A stretch of 64,000 bases of DNA, from positions 512,116-576,115 of the forward strand of contig NZ_JAGYPD010000003.1 in assembly GCF_018343515.1 (NCBI RefSeq), given 5' to 3'. The notes below the pieces were generated by a model that did no database searches, was not told where the DNA came from, and worked only from the letters and a program-made list of their open reading frames with translations. Below are positions 25,164 through 32,172 of the stretch, piece after piece. This DNA comes from Bacillus sp. FJAT-50079 (GTDB lineage: Bacteria > Bacillota > Bacilli > Bacillales > Bacillaceae_C). Position numbers and translations under genes: made by a program. Each line of letters starts with the position of its first letter. The stretch's first letter is position 1.

Positions 25164-25557
25164 ATTTGGTTAAAAATCACAAATTGAAAAATACTTCCTC
25201 AAATAATAACTTTTTTAGCATATCGGATTATGATTTTCGTTACGTCGCGTTACTTTATCATCATCCACCAAAACTAATTTGCGCGCTTTCTTTTTTTGCT
25301 TTAGGAATTTTGTGTCTGTTGGGTTGATCATCCTTCTTATTAATGATACTTCCACAATTTTTTGATGCGATGAAAGAGTTATTTAATAGATATGATAACT
25401 TATTATCATTAGTAGCCGTAGACCGAGCGGAATTAATGTCATACTGTAATATAATTTTACACATAAAAATTAGTAAAACCTTTTAAGGTCAATAAGTATG
25501 TTTTATTGACTTAGCTATTTTTAGCAAAATTTTCAAGTTGCACGCAGGCAAAAAAAG
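25164..25557. other. Intergenic region with no supported gene
   Basis: About 390 AT-rich bases between ssrA and the mntH promoter. A 67-codon frame on the minus strand (25261-25464) has a poor ribosome binding site and matches nothing I recognise. The palindrome ACCTTTTAAGGT (25478-25489) is the only striking motif; it resembles the CCTTAAGG core of MntR boxes but is two bases longer. I looked for a second copy of the tmRNA 3' end, as integrated elements leave, and found none. Confidence 0.4.
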
Positions 25558-25633
25558 TTCACGAACGCAATAAACAATGTTAAAATATTTTCATAAAATA
25601 ATTACGCAAACTTTTTACTAATAAAGTTGTGCG
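25558..25633 (+). promoter_or_regulatory. Candidate mntH promoter and operator
   Basis: TTCACG (25558-25563), 17-base spacer and TAAAAT (25581-25586) form a weak SigA promoter. Just downstream an imperfect inverted repeat, ACGCAAACTTT and AAAGTTGTGCG (25604-25633), could hold a repressor. For an NRAMP Mn importer the expected regulator is MntR, but the match to its box is not convincing. Confidence 0.4.
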
Positions 25634-25677
25634 AGTGAAAGTAATTTAACCTTACGCATGTTTTGGAGGAATGGATG

Positions 25678-27036
25678 ATGAGCACTGAATCAGAACACGG
25701 AGCAGATGAGCGTGGCTGGTTAAAACAAAGCTCAAATGTAAGCATGGAAGAAGTAAATAGCTCAGTTAGAGTCCCACATAAAGCTGGATTTTGGCGCAAG
25801 CTTTTGGCATTTGCTGGTCCGGGATCCTTAGTCGCGGTTGGATACGTCGATCCAGGAAATTGGGCGACATCTATCGCAGGAGGGGCACGTTTCGGTTATA
25901 CGCTGTTAAGTGTCATCTTATTATCTAATTTAGTTGCTATCCTTTTACAGTCTTTATCTTCTAAGCTTGGGATTGTAACAGGCAGGGATCTTGCGCAGGC
26001 AACACGGGATGCAACTGGGAAGAAAACGGCTTTTTGCCTTTGGATATTAACAGAGCTAGCCATTATTGCAACAGATTTAGCAGAGGTGATCGGTTCAGCG
26101 ATCGCTTTACATTTATTATTTGGTATCCCGTTATTACTAGGTATCACTATTACGACACTTGATGTGTTACTTTTATTATATTTACAAAAGAAAAGCTTTC
26201 GTCTTATTGAATCAATTGTCATCGTTTTAATGTTTACCATTTTTGTTATCTTTGTATTTGAAGTAATTGTATCTAAACCAGAAATCACTGCGCTATTTGG
26301 CGGCTATGTCCCGCAAAAGGAAATTGTGACAAATCCGCAAATGCTGTTTATTTCTCTTGGGATATTGGGGGCAACAGTTATGCCTCATAATTTATATTTG
26401 CATTCTTCCATTGTTCAAACAAGGCAGTATCAACGAACAAGGGACGGAAAAAAAGAAGCCATTAAATTTTCACTGATTGATTCCACGTTTTCGTTAACGG
26501 TCGCTTTTCTCATTAATTCTGCTATACTTATTCTTGGAGCTGCGGCCTTTTATGGAACGAATTTACATGTATCGGAAATTGAAGCTGCATACGAATTATT
26601 AAGCCCAACACTTGGAGTCGGGATTGCTAGTACTTTATTTGCGGTGGCTCTACTTGCTTCGGGGCAAAATGCGACGATCACTGGAACGATGAGTGGGCAA
26701 ATTGTAATGGAAGGATTTATTCATTTGCGCATATCTCCATGGCTTCGTCGTTTGATTACGCGTTTATTAGCAGTTGTTCCCGCCTTTATTGTCACATGGC
26801 TGGCAGGATCTAAAGGAACAGGAGAATTATTGCTTTGGAGTCAAGTTGTATTAAGTCTAGCATTACCATTTGCTGTCATACCATTAGTCTTATTTACTAG
26901 TGATAAGAAGAAAATGGGGGAATTTGCCAATCGTTTGCCGGTGAAAATCGTTGCATGGCTTTGTACCGTTGTTATTGTAATACTAAACATATTCTTAATC
27001 GGATATATCATAGTGACCGGGCAAGATTTAGGATAA
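25678..27036 (+). CDS. mntH: NRAMP-family manganese transporter MntH
   Basis: Proton-coupled Mn(II)/divalent-metal importer in the cell membrane, 452 residues with about 11 membrane segments. The metal-binding DPGNWATS motif of segment 1 is near residue 60 and the MPHNLYLHSS motif of segment 6 near residue 240, both diagnostic of NRAMP. The first 30 residues are hydrophilic. ATG 25678 is 8 bases from GGAGG; ATG 25675 is equally possible. Together with the Mn riboswitch at 30.3 kb and a MneS-like exporter at 38 kb, it makes the region rich in manganese genes. Confidence 0.9.
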   Translation: MSTESEHGADERGWLKQSSNVSMEEVNSSVRVPHKAGFWRKLLAFAGPGSLVAVGYVDPGNWATSIAGGARFGYTLLSVILLSNLVAILLQSLSSKLGIVTGRDLAQATRDATGKKTAFCLWILTELAIIATDLAEVIGSAIALHLLFGIPLLLGITITTLDVLLLLYLQKKSFRLIESIVIVLMFTIFVIFVFEVIVSKPEITALFGGYVPQKEIVTNPQMLFISLGILGATVMPHNLYLHSSIVQTRQYQRTRDGKKEAIKFSLIDSTFSLTVAFLINSAILILGAAAFYGTNLHVSEIEAAYELLSPTLGVGIASTLFAVALLASGQNATITGTMSGQIVMEGFIHLRISPWLRRLITRLLAVVPAFIVTWLAGSKGTGELLLWSQVVLSLALPFAVIPLVLFTSDKKKMGEFANRLPVKIVAWLCTVVIVILNIFLIGYIIVTGQDLG

Positions 27037-27049
27037 AAAAAATAAATGT

Positions 27050-27084
27050 AAGCAGCGTATTTCATATATGAAATACGGCTGCTT
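27050..27084 (+). terminator. Terminator after mntH
   Basis: AAGCAGC-G-TATTTCAT and ATGAAATA-CG-GCTGCTT form a long hairpin followed by TTTT. Confidence 0.8.
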
Positions 27085-27109
27085 TTTACATTAGCTAAAG
27101 ATCGTTGAC

Positions 27110-27137
27110 TTGACATTTCAGCAAAAAGGCGTAAAAT
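27110..27137 (+). promoter_or_regulatory. ltaS promoter
   Basis: Perfect TTGACA (27110-27115), 16-base spacer, TAAAAT (27132-27137), 120 bases before the LTA synthase start. Confidence 0.65.
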
Positions 27138-27256
27138 ATTTATTTTCTCATCCATTTTGCTTACTTCAACGAAGAAATTATAGATTAATTGCTACTAATA
27201 ATCTATTTAAAATTGAATAGTATTATGTAATAATGTGCTAGGAGGTAGATGAACCA

Positions 27257-29212
27257 ATGAATCATATATTTCAAAATCCCAAAAGTATGCTCAATAAATA
27301 TATGGCTTTTTTCATTTTGGCTGTTTTTTTTCTTTGGATGAAAACATATATTGTACAATTGACACAGTTTCATTTGGGACTTGAGAATTCACTTCAACAG
27401 TTTCTATTGTTTTTAAATCCGTTAGGGTCTTCCATATTATTTTTAAGTTTAGCTTTCCTTTTTAAAGGAAGGAAAAAATATATTTGGTTACTCATTATTG
27501 ATTTCCTTTTATCTTTTCTTTTATATGCAAATGTTTTGTACTATCGCTTTTTTAATGATTTTATTACGCTACCAACATTAACGCAGACACAAAACTTTGG
27601 TGATGTAAGTGGCAGTGTCATTTCTTTGTTAAAACCTTATGATTTTTTATTTTTTATTGATATTATCGTACTTATCGCTCTTCTTGCTTTTCGATTTAGA
27701 AAAGTAGAAGTTATTGAATTGCCACGTCGTAAAGTTGCCGCTTTATTTTTTGTGGCGATTGCGATTTCTCTCGTCAATCTTGCTTTAGCAGAAGAGGACC
27801 GTCCTCAATTGCTTACAAGAGGATTTGACCGAAATTATATTGTGAAATATTTAGGGATGTACAATTACACGATTTATGATGCTTTTCAAAGCACACAGGC
27901 GTCAGCGCAAAGAGCAATGGCAGACGGCGACGACATCACAGAAGTGATTAACTATACGAAATCTAATTATGCCGAACCAAATCCAGCTTATTTTGGAATT
28001 GGAAAAGGAATGAATGTCATTTATTTGCATTTGGAATCTGTCCAAAACTTTTTGATCGATTATCAATTGCATGGAGAAGAAGTTATGCCATTTCTCAATT
28101 CATTAACAAGAGATGGAAACACGTTTTATTTTGATAACTTTTTCCATCAAACGGCACAGGGGAAAACGTCTGATGCTGAATTTATGTTAGAAAACTCATT
28201 GTATGGATTGCCACAAGGCTCAGCTTTTACGACGAAAGGATTAAACACATATCAAGCTGCGCCGGCTATTTTAGGTCAGCAAGGCTATACTTCCGCGGTA
28301 TTCCACGGAAACTCAGGCAGTTTCTGGAATCGTAATGAAGTTTATAAATCATTAGGCTTTGATAAGTTTTTTGATGCGAGTTATTATGAAGCAAATCCTG
28401 AAGACATGGCATCTTACGGCTTAAAAGATAAGCCGTTCTTTGAGGAATCGATTCCGCTATTAGAATCATTGCCACAACCTTTTTATACAAAATTTATTAC
28501 TGTATCACATCATTATCCGTACCCGATTGATGAAGAAGATGCGACAATTGGGCCGCATACAACAGGTGATAAGTCAGTCGATCGATACTTCCAAACAGCA
28601 AGATATGCGGACGAAGCTTTAGAGCAATTCTTCACATATTTAAAGGAATCTGGATTATACGACAATTCGATCATCATTATGTATGGTGACCATTATGGTA
28701 TTTCACAAAATCATAATAAAGCTATGGCAAAAGTGCTTGAAAAAGAGATTACACCATTTGAAGGTGCTGGTTTACAGCGTGTGCCATTGCTCATTCGTGT
28801 TCCAGGCATGGAAGGTGGAGTCAATCACGAATACGGCGGACAAATTGATATACTTCCAACTCTTCTTCATTTACTCGGCATTGATACAAAAGAATATGTG
28901 CAATTCGGCACAGACTTATTATCAAAGGATCATGATGACTTAATTCCGTTCAGAAATGGTGACTATGTCAGCTCATCAATTACAGCTGTCGAAGGGAAGT
29001 TTTATGACTCGCAAACAGGAATGGAATTAGAAGAAGATCGATTGGAGCAGGCGAAGAAATATCAAGAAATTGTTCAACATAAATTGATGCTTTCAGATAA
29101 AGTCGTGAATAGAGACTTATTACGGTTCTATGCACCAGAGGGCTTTACACCAGTTGATCGATCTAAGTATAACTATAGTAAACCTCAAGATAATAATGAT
29201 ATGGATCAATAA
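27257..29212 (+). CDS. ltaS: Lipoteichoic acid synthase (LtaS family)
   Basis: Polymerises glycerol phosphate from phosphatidylglycerol onto lipoteichoic acid at the outer membrane face. Length 651. Five N-terminal membrane segments (about 15-180) are followed by an extracellular sulfatase-like domain. The catalytic Thr304 lies in QTAQGKTSDAEF, matching T300 in S. aureus and T297 in B. subtilis, and further metal ligands lie in MYGDHYG and VSHHYPYP. ALAEE near residue 176 could be the signal-peptidase cleavage region. ATG 27257 follows AGGAGG. B. subtilis has four paralogues (LtaS, YfnI, YqgS, YvgJ); which one this equals is not certain. Confidence 0.9.
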   Translation: MNHIFQNPKSMLNKYMAFFILAVFFLWMKTYIVQLTQFHLGLENSLQQFLLFLNPLGSSILFLSLAFLFKGRKKYIWLLIIDFLLSFLLYANVLYYRFFNDFITLPTLTQTQNFGDVSGSVISLLKPYDFLFFIDIIVLIALLAFRFRKVEVIELPRRKVAALFFVAIAISLVNLALAEEDRPQLLTRGFDRNYIVKYLGMYNYTIYDAFQSTQASAQRAMADGDDITEVINYTKSNYAEPNPAYFGIGKGMNVIYLHLESVQNFLIDYQLHGEEVMPFLNSLTRDGNTFYFDNFFHQTAQGKTSDAEFMLENSLYGLPQGSAFTTKGLNTYQAAPAILGQQGYTSAVFHGNSGSFWNRNEVYKSLGFDKFFDASYYEANPEDMASYGLKDKPFFEESIPLLESLPQPFYTKFITVSHHYPYPIDEEDATIGPHTTGDKSVDRYFQTARYADEALEQFFTYLKESGLYDNSIIIMYGDHYGISQNHNKAMAKVLEKEITPFEGAGLQRVPLLIRVPGMEGGVNHEYGGQIDILPTLLHLLGIDTKEYVQFGTDLLSKDHDDLIPFRNGDYVSSSITAVEGKFYDSQTGMELEEDRLEQAKKYQEIVQHKLMLSDKVVNRDLLRFYAPEGFTPVDRSKYNYSKPQDNNDMDQ

Positions 29213-29254
29213 TCACAAACGAATATAATAAAAAGCTCAGATTACTCTGTGCTT

Positions 29255-29306
29255 AGACTGTAGACAACTTTGATAAAAAATAGAGTTTGTCTACGGTCTT
29301 TTTTTA
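29255..29306 (+). terminator. Terminator after ltaS
   Basis: AGACTGTAGACAA (29255-29267) pairs with TTGTCTACGGTCT (29287-29299), one G-U pair, followed by seven T. Confidence 0.8.
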
Positions 29307-29468
29307 TTTTCTGAGAAATAAATTTTCAAACAATCATCAAGTTTTCCAAATTAATAAACGATCTGTATCAAAGATATCTGAATCGGACACTAAACGACTG
29401 ACAAATAGTCAACTGTCATAGGATAATGGTAATATATTTGAGGAATCCCAAAAAGGAAGTGTTAAATA

Positions 29469-30176
29469 ATGAATGTAGAAATGGTTATGCAGGAGCTTGA
29501 AGCCCTTGGCAAGGAACGAACGAAAAAAATATACATATCCAATGGTGCTCAAGAGCCGCTTTTCGGTGTGGCGACGGGCGCAATGAAGCCAATCGCTAAA
29601 AAAATAAAAATTGATCAAACGTTAGCTGAAGAGCTTTATGCCACAGGAAATTACGATGCCATGTATTTTGCAGGCGTTATTGCAGATCCAAATGCAATGA
29701 CTGAGTTGGATTATGATCGTTGGGTGGAATCGGCATATTTTTATATGTTGTCCGATTATGTGGTAGCGGTCACTTTAGCGGAAGCGGATATTGCCCAAGA
29801 AGTTGCTGATAAATGGATCGCAAGCGGTAAAGAGCTAAAAATGTCGGCAGGTTGGAGTTGTTATTGCTGGCTTTTAGGGAATCGACCAGACGTTGAATTT
29901 ACTGAGAGCAAGATTGCACATATGCTTGATACTGTGAAAAATACAATTCACGATTCGCCGGAACGAACGAAATCCGCAATGAATAATTTTATATATACGG
30001 TAGGGACTTCATATTTGCTATTACATGAAAAGGCAGTCGAAATTGCAAAGGCAGTGGGAACAGTTGAAGTGAAACGGGAAAAGAAAAAAAGCAGTTTCTT
30101 AAATGCTTACGAAAGCATTCAAAAGGAAGTAGATAAAGGCAGGATTGGTTTTAAACGTAAATATGTGAGATGTTAA
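29469..30176 (+). CDS. DNA alkylation repair protein (AlkD-like HEAT repeats)
   Basis: 235-residue all-helical protein of the AlkD/AlkC family (PF08713 type), which excises or binds alkylated bases with a stack of HEAT-like repeats. The N-terminal block FGVATGAMKPIAKKIK and the central SAGWSCYCWLLGNRPD resemble this family. Several family members lack glycosylase activity, so function in repair is inferred. AAAGGAAGTG precedes the ATG. It stands alone, after the ltaS terminator and before the Mn riboswitch. Confidence 0.75.
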   Translation: MNVEMVMQELEALGKERTKKIYISNGAQEPLFGVATGAMKPIAKKIKIDQTLAEELYATGNYDAMYFAGVIADPNAMTELDYDRWVESAYFYMLSDYVVAVTLAEADIAQEVADKWIASGKELKMSAGWSCYCWLLGNRPDVEFTESKIAHMLDTVKNTIHDSPERTKSAMNNFIYTVGTSYLLLHEKAVEIAKAVGTVEVKREKKKSSFLNAYESIQKEVDKGRIGFKRKYVRC

Positions 30177-30252
30177 ATATAGCCAAAAAAGTTGATCCAG
30201 ATTGGATTACCGCTCTTATTTGTTATAGTTATTTAAACTTCAACACAATCAT

Positions 30253-30281
30253 TTGACAAATCAATAAACATTATTTAAGAT
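30253..30281 (+). promoter_or_regulatory. Promoter of the Mn-riboswitch operon
   Basis: Perfect TTGACA (30253-30258), 17-base spacer, TAAGAT (30276-30281). Transcription would begin near 30288, just before the aptamer. Confidence 0.7.
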
Positions 30282-30302
30282 TACAGTATAAAGTTGAATA
30301 GT

Positions 30303-30466
30303 TCTCCTAAAGGGGAGTAGCTTTTATAGCAAAGTCGTCATTTCAGAGTTTAAAACTCTCGGCTTTGTTAGCAATATTATGTTGTTAGCGAGACCTTTAC
30401 CTCTGTTGGTAAAGGTGTTTATATACGGGAAAAAACCTTTACCAGATGAATGGTAAAGGTTTTTTT
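30303..30466 (+). promoter_or_regulatory. yybP-ykoY manganese riboswitch with terminator platform
   Basis: The aptamer has the conserved yybP-ykoY blocks: CTAAAGGGGAGTAGC at the 5' side, AAAGTCGTCATTTC in the first internal loop, a CTCGGCTTTGTTAGC block, and GAGACCTTTACC closing P1. The platform has four segments that can pair in only one of two ways. TAAAGG (30308-30313) or GGTAAAGG (30408-30415) can take CCTTTACC (30394-30401). GGTAAAGG (30408-30415) or GGTAAAGG (30452-30459) can take CCTTTACC (30436-30443). The latter pair is a terminator with a T-run at 30460-30466. Mn binding should hold P1, free the middle segment to act as antiterminator and turn the operon ON. Confidence 0.93.
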
Positions 30467-30522
30467 GTTTTTAACTAAACTTTATGTTTACAATGATCAA
30501 TTTAAAAGGAGTGCATGAAACG

Positions 30523-30651
30523 ATGAAAAAAGGAAAAATATCAATGGAAGAGTTAATTAGAGAAAACAAAGCGGAGCTTCTTAAAGATAAAGAGTGGATT
30601 GAGGAAATAGAAAAACGTATAGAAGAAAAATATATCAATCAAAATAAATAA
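30523..30651 (+). CDS. FbpB-like small basic protein
   Basis: A 42-residue charged protein starting MKKGKISMEELIRENK and continuing AELLKDKEWIEEIEKRIEEK. The pattern of a short basic start, (F/M)EELVxENKxELLKDK and an amphipathic helix matches the FbpB family; in B. subtilis FbpB is a Fur-regulated helper of the FsrA small RNA. Here no Fur box is visible; the gene instead lies directly behind the Mn riboswitch terminator. AAAGGAG precedes the ATG with longer than usual spacing. It could alternatively serve only as a translated leader for the next gene. Confidence 0.65.
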   Translation: MKKGKISMEELIRENKAELLKDKEWIEEIEKRIEEKYINQNK

Positions 30652-30667
30652 TATCGGAGGGATTTCA

Positions 30668-31054
30668 TTGATATTGAGGAAATATATGTCCCTTTTAGGG
30701 ATTGGTTCCGCAACAATTGATCTTACTTTGCCTAAGAAAACATATAAGGCTGGTGAGCATATTAACGGCTCTTTCATAATCAAAGGCGGTATCATTGAAC
30801 AAAATGCTAAACGAATTGATTGTGATTTGATTATGACCGAACGAACGACGGGTGAAGAAAAAATAATTGATACAACAACTATTTTAACATCAAAGCTTAT
30901 TCATTCGGAAGAAGTATACAAAGTATCATATATACGTAAAATACCGGCTGCCACCGTACCATCGAGTAAAGATGTCACTTATCATTTCAGAACAAAGCTT
31001 ATTTTTAAAGAAGGGGTAGCGAGCAAAGACCGGGATATGATCGACATCATATAA
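30668..31054 (+). CDS. Spo0M-like protein, single arrestin-type domain
   Basis: 128-residue protein resembling the N-terminal half of Spo0M (about 258 residues): LLGIGSATIDLTLPKKTYKAGEHINGSFIIKGG aligns with the Spo0M start, where the first arrestin-like beta-sandwich lies. The second domain is absent and the frame ends cleanly after SKDRDMIDI, so this may be a genuine short form rather than a truncation. TTG 30668 is 6 bases after GGAGGG. It follows the FbpB-like gene by 16 bases and precedes an EcsC gene, all behind a Mn riboswitch. Role unknown; full-length Spo0M affects sporulation and motility. Confidence 0.7.
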   Translation: MILRKYMSLLGIGSATIDLTLPKKTYKAGEHINGSFIIKGGIIEQNAKRIDCDLIMTERTTGEEKIIDTTTILTSKLIHSEEVYKVSYIRKIPAATVPSSKDVTYHFRTKLIFKEGVASKDRDMIDII

Positions 31055-31088
31055 GAAAGCAAATAAAAAATGAGAGGAATCATGCTAA

Positions 31089-31883
31089 ATGATTGAAACA
31101 AAGGAAGATTTGCTAATTGAATTGAAAAAAAGCGAGGAGTGGGAAAAAAATCAGAATAAACTATGGTTTTGGGAAAAGATTGGTCGAATACCATTCAAAC
31201 TATTGGATAAGGTGACACCAGCCTTTATACACAATAAAATTGGTGTCATTCTAGATGAGTTAGGTCAATACATTCAATCTGGAGGGAGGTATTTAAGTTC
31301 AGTTTCCTCACTCAAGTCCTATTATCCGAATAAACATGTCAATACGTTGGAAGATATAGATTTGCTTTCGATCGAAGAAATGGATGTTGCTGTTAATAGG
31401 CTGGCCAATAATCGGAAACGGCTGGCGACCTTCCAAGGAGCGAGCCTAGGTGTTGGAGGCGTTCTAACGTTATCAATGGATATACCATTGCTACTTGGCA
31501 TTCAACTAAAGACTCTTCAAGATATTGCGATTTGCTACGGGTATAATCCAAATAATAAAAAGGAAAGAATGTATATCGTGAAAATATTGCAATTTGTCTC
31601 TTCAGACATCGTTGGGAAACAGGCAATAGTAAAACAATTATCTCTGATTGATTCTACTGAAGAAGAGAAGCAAAGGGCGGTTATTTCAGAGCTTCAAGGA
31701 TGGAGAGAAGTTGTTATTACATATCGCGATCAAGTCGGATGGAAAAAGCTTTTTCAAATGATTCCAATCGCTGGACTCATTTTCGGTGCTTTTATTAATC
31801 GCTCCGCAGTGAACGATCTAGCGGAGGCAGGGATGATGTTTTATCGGAAAAGAAGAATTAAAGAACGTTTAAAAGGGCATTGA
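31089..31883 (+). CDS. EcsC family protein
   Basis: 264-residue protein of the EcsC family (PF12787 type), named after the third gene of the Bacillus ecsABC locus but of unknown biochemical role. A hydrophobic central stretch (GASLGVGGVLTLSMDIPLLLGIQLK) and a second near residue 225 (MIPIAGLIFGAFINRSAV) are typical. No ecsA or ecsB is nearby. GAGAGGA precedes the ATG. It is the last gene of the operon behind the Mn riboswitch, 34 bases after the Spo0M-like gene. Confidence 0.85.
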   Translation: MIETKEDLLIELKKSEEWEKNQNKLWFWEKIGRIPFKLLDKVTPAFIHNKIGVILDELGQYIQSGGRYLSSVSSLKSYYPNKHVNTLEDIDLLSIEEMDVAVNRLANNRKRLATFQGASLGVGGVLTLSMDIPLLLGIQLKTLQDIAICYGYNPNNKKERMYIVKILQFVSSDIVGKQAIVKQLSLIDSTEEEKQRAVISELQGWREVVITYRDQVGWKKLFQMIPIAGLIFGAFINRSAVNDLAEAGMMFYRKRRIKERLKGH

Positions 31884-31989
31884 ATGACTAGCTTCTATTT
31901 GTTTCACGTTTGAACGACAATGTTAGTGTAACTAGGGATGATCGCTTTATGTTTAGTCTACAAAGATATAAGTGATTCCGATCAATCTC

Positions 31990-31998
31990 TGATATAAT
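31990..31998 (+). promoter_or_regulatory. Extended -10 promoter of manR
   Basis: TGATATAAT (31990-31998) is a perfect extended -10 (TGN-TATAAT). The -35 position holds only AGTGAT. Transcription would start near 32005. Confidence 0.55.
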
Positions 31999-32044
31999 GG
32001 ATTTGCTAACGATGTATATGTTAGTTACCATGGCAGATGTCCAA

Positions 32045-32078
32045 GTCGAACTCAAATAGATTGGAGTTCGACTGTTTT
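32045..32078 (+). terminator. Hairpin in the manR leader
   Basis: GTCGAACTC (32045-32053) and GAGTTCGAC (32064-32072) pair perfectly and are followed by TGTTTTG. It lies about 40 bases into the predicted manR transcript. It is either the terminator of the EcsC operon or an attenuator of manR. Confidence 0.55.
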
Positions 32079-32172
32079 GTGAGCGCGGAAAGGAAAGTAA
32101 GAGGATTCATGAAGGCTCCACAATCTACATGACAATCACTTGCTATCATTAGAAGGAGGAGGTGATTCACGA

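Noticed and set aside
25261-25464. 67-codon minus-strand frame downstream of ssrA
   Set aside because: Poor ribosome binding site, AT-rich composition and no recognised motif; not enough to call a gene.
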